NCBI GenBank assembly: GCA_027858355.1
Contig: JAQICW010000490.1
Span: 1 to 5,864, forward strand
Reading direction: 5' to 3'
From: Desulfobacula sp.
GTDB lineage: Bacteria > Desulfobacterota > Desulfobacteria > Desulfobacterales > Desulfobacteraceae
DNA: 5,864 bases
Part shown: positions 4,753 through 5,864 of the stretch, one piece after another
Position numbering within the stretch: the first letter of the stretch is position 1
Layout of the letters: every line of letters begins with the position of its first letter
Position numbers and translations under genes: made by a program
Notes under the pieces: model-generated
The model's input: only the letters and a program-made list of their open reading frames with translations
Told to the model about the DNA's origin: nothing
Database searches by the model: none

Positions 4753-5712
4753 AAAGACAAAGAAATGTTGCTTGATGGCCAACAACAGAAAACAGGGGTT
4801 TCCCGAAGGACTTTTTTGAAAACCGTTACAGGGACAGCTGCTGGAATTGGTATTTCTCAAATATTCAATCCCGCCCTTGTTTTAGCATTGGAAAAGGCCC
4901 TTGAAACCCATCCGGTTCTCTGGATACAGGGGCAAGGCTGCACAGGCTGTTCAGTTTCCCTTTTAAACTGTGTTGATCCATCCATTGCAGATGTACTTCT
5001 CAAAGTTATAAGCCTTCAGTTTATTCCCACAGTAATGGCAAGCGAAGGGGAAACTGCTCTGAACAATCTTTACCACATTGCAGAAAAGTACAAAGGAAAA
5101 TTCTCTTTAGTAGTTGAAGGTGCCATTCCAATGGCCGCAAATGGGAAATACTGTGTTATCGGTGAACTCAACCACAAAGAGATCACCATGGTTGACATGG
5201 TCAAAGATCTTGGTGCAAAAGCAGGAAGCGTTCTGGCAGTAGGAACCTGTGCCTCTTTTGGTGGAATTCCGGCTGCTTCCGGCAGTGAAACCGGTGCAAC
5301 AGGGGTAATGAATTTCTTTCAAACTTATGGCATGAAAACTCCCGGTGTCAATATTCCCGGTTGTCCTTCACATCCGGACTGGATTGTGGGATCCATTGTT
5401 CATCTTTTAACCAAAGGTCTTCCTGAATTGGATAACGATGGCCGCCCCACCATTTTCTTTGGTGATAACATCCATGACAACTGCCCACACCTGGATGAAT
5501 ATGATTCAGGAATCATGTCTGAAAAACTCTCTGATGCAAAAGGCTGCCGTATGGATATTGGGTGTAAAGGTCCGGACACATATGCTGACTGTTATAAACG
5601 AAAATGGAACAGCGGCATGAACTGGTGTGTGGATAATGCAGTCTGCATTGGTTGTGTTGAACCTGGGTTCCCAGATGCATCATCGCCATTCTATGAACCC
5701 GCATACCACTAG
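4750..5712 (+). CDS. hysB: Periplasmic [NiFeSe] hydrogenase small subunit, Tat-exported
   Basis: This 320-residue Fe-S subunit moves electrons from the active site of a periplasmic uptake hydrogenase, probably to c-type cytochromes. A twin-arginine signal (SRRTFLK, residues 18-24) precedes a hydrophobic stretch. Proximal-cluster ligands are GCTGC (Cys64, Cys67), GTC (Cys167) and PGC (Cys205). Distal ligands are His242, Cys245, Cys266 and Cys272. Medial ligands are Cys281, Cys293, Cys299 and Cys302. Cys293, in NWC, stands where standard [NiFe] enzymes have Pro, which turns the [3Fe-4S] cluster into [4Fe-4S] and is the mark of [NiFeSe] enzymes. Length and sequence closely resemble Desulfovibrio HysB as remembered. 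The hysA gene starts 68 nt downstream, the usual B-A order. The GTG start is set by AAGGAGG 5 nt upstream. Confidence 0.95.
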   Translation: MKDKEMLLDGQQQKTGVSRRTFLKTVTGTAAGIGISQIFNPALVLALEKALETHPVLWIQGQGCTGCSVSLLNCVDPSIADVLLKVISLQFIPTVMASEGETALNNLYHIAEKYKGKFSLVVEGAIPMAANGKYCVIGELNHKEITMVDMVKDLGAKAGSVLAVGTCASFGGIPAASGSETGATGVMNFFQTYGMKTPGVNIPGCPSHPDWIVGSIVHLLTKGLPELDNDGRPTIFFGDNIHDNCPHLDEYDSGIMSEKLSDAKGCRMDIGCKGPDTYADCYKRKWNSGMNWCVDNAVCIGCVEPGFPDASSPFYEPAYH

Positions 5713-5772
5713 TATCATAAATATATTAACCATAACGACTTTTAAATCATGCACGCTGTAAACCACAAGCTG

Positions 5773-5790
5773 TTCCGGTCATGGCTGGAA
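5773..5790 (+). promoter_or_regulatory. Hairpin presenting the hysA start codon in its loop
   Basis: TTCCGG (5773-5778) pairs with CTGGAA (5785-5790), giving 6 pairs including one G-U. The 6-nt loop TCATGG contains the ATG. No Shine-Dalgarno sequence is visible upstream of this ATG. It may tie hysA translation to ribosomes finishing hysB, but a 6-bp hairpin can arise by chance. Confidence 0.35.
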
Positions 5791-5864
5791 AAAAAATTAA
5801 GATTGCCATTGATCCTGTAACCAGGATTGAGGGTCACCTTAAAGTCGAAGTCGAAGTAAAAGAT
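5781..5864 (+). CDS. hysA: [NiFeSe] hydrogenase large subunit, N-terminal fragment (window ends)
   Basis: 28 codons are visible, reading into IDPVTRIEGHLKVEVEVKD, the conserved N-terminus of NiFe/NiFeSe hydrogenase large subunits and close to Desulfovibrio HysA. The subunit has no export signal of its own in what is seen, as expected for a protein carried out with Tat-targeted HysB. No alternative ATG, GTG or TTG start lies between the in-frame stop at 5733-5735 and the ATG at 5781. There is no clear ribosome binding site. Identification as the Sec form comes from the adjacent HysB; the Sec codon itself lies near the C-terminus, outside the window. Confidence 0.9.
   Translation, partial: MAGKKIKIAIDPVTRIEGHLKVEVEVKD

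Overview
The window comes from an anaerobic, hydrogen-metabolising bacterium. The best fit is a sulfate reducer of the Desulfobacterota (Desulfobacterium/Desulfobacula/Desulfobacter-like). The reasons are a periplasmic [NiFeSe] hydrogenase small subunit very like HysB of Desulfovibrio, next to a cytoplasmic Mvh-type [NiFe] hydrogenase cluster of the kind that feeds heterodisulfide-reductase-like complexes. This placement rests on remembered family sequences; no search was run.

Layout. Positions 1-4398 hold a compact minus-strand operon. In transcription order it encodes a [NiFe]-hydrogenase maturation endopeptidase (4398-3877), an MvhD-type delta subunit (3877-3464), a ferredoxin-FrhB fusion flavoprotein (3452-2334), an MvhG-type small subunit (2262-1321) and an MvhA-type large subunit (1319 to beyond position 1, C-terminus missing). 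Spacing is tight: a TGATG overlap, then gaps of 11, 71 and 1 nt. Positions 4399-4749 form an AT-rich divergent regulatory region with promoter-like sequences on both strands and repeated TTTKGCACAA elements. On the plus strand, hysB (4750-5712) is followed by the first 28 codons of hysA (5781 onward).

How the parts fit. Hys would oxidise H2 in the periplasm. The Mvh-type enzyme would work in the cytoplasm, passing electrons from MvhA through the Fe-S clusters of MvhG to MvhD and/or the FrhB-like flavoprotein, and from there probably to an HdrA-type partner not seen here. The protease would trim the C-terminus of a NiFe large subunit after nickel insertion.

Most interesting signal. The frhB-like gene contains one in-frame TGA (2810-2808, codon 215). 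The reading frame and family conservation continue without any shift on the far side, including three of the cluster cysteines. Six nt after the TGA begins a 12-bp imperfect hairpin (2801-2790 with 2766-2754), whose 7-bp uninterrupted upper stem starts 11 nt after the TGA and whose loop opens with GG. This resembles a bacterial SECIS element, so the gene is a candidate selenoprotein. The main caution is that the residue normally at this position is, as far as I recall, hydrophobic rather than Cys, so a nonsense mutation or sequencing error stays possible. No RNA genes, insertion sequences or CRISPR arrays were seen.
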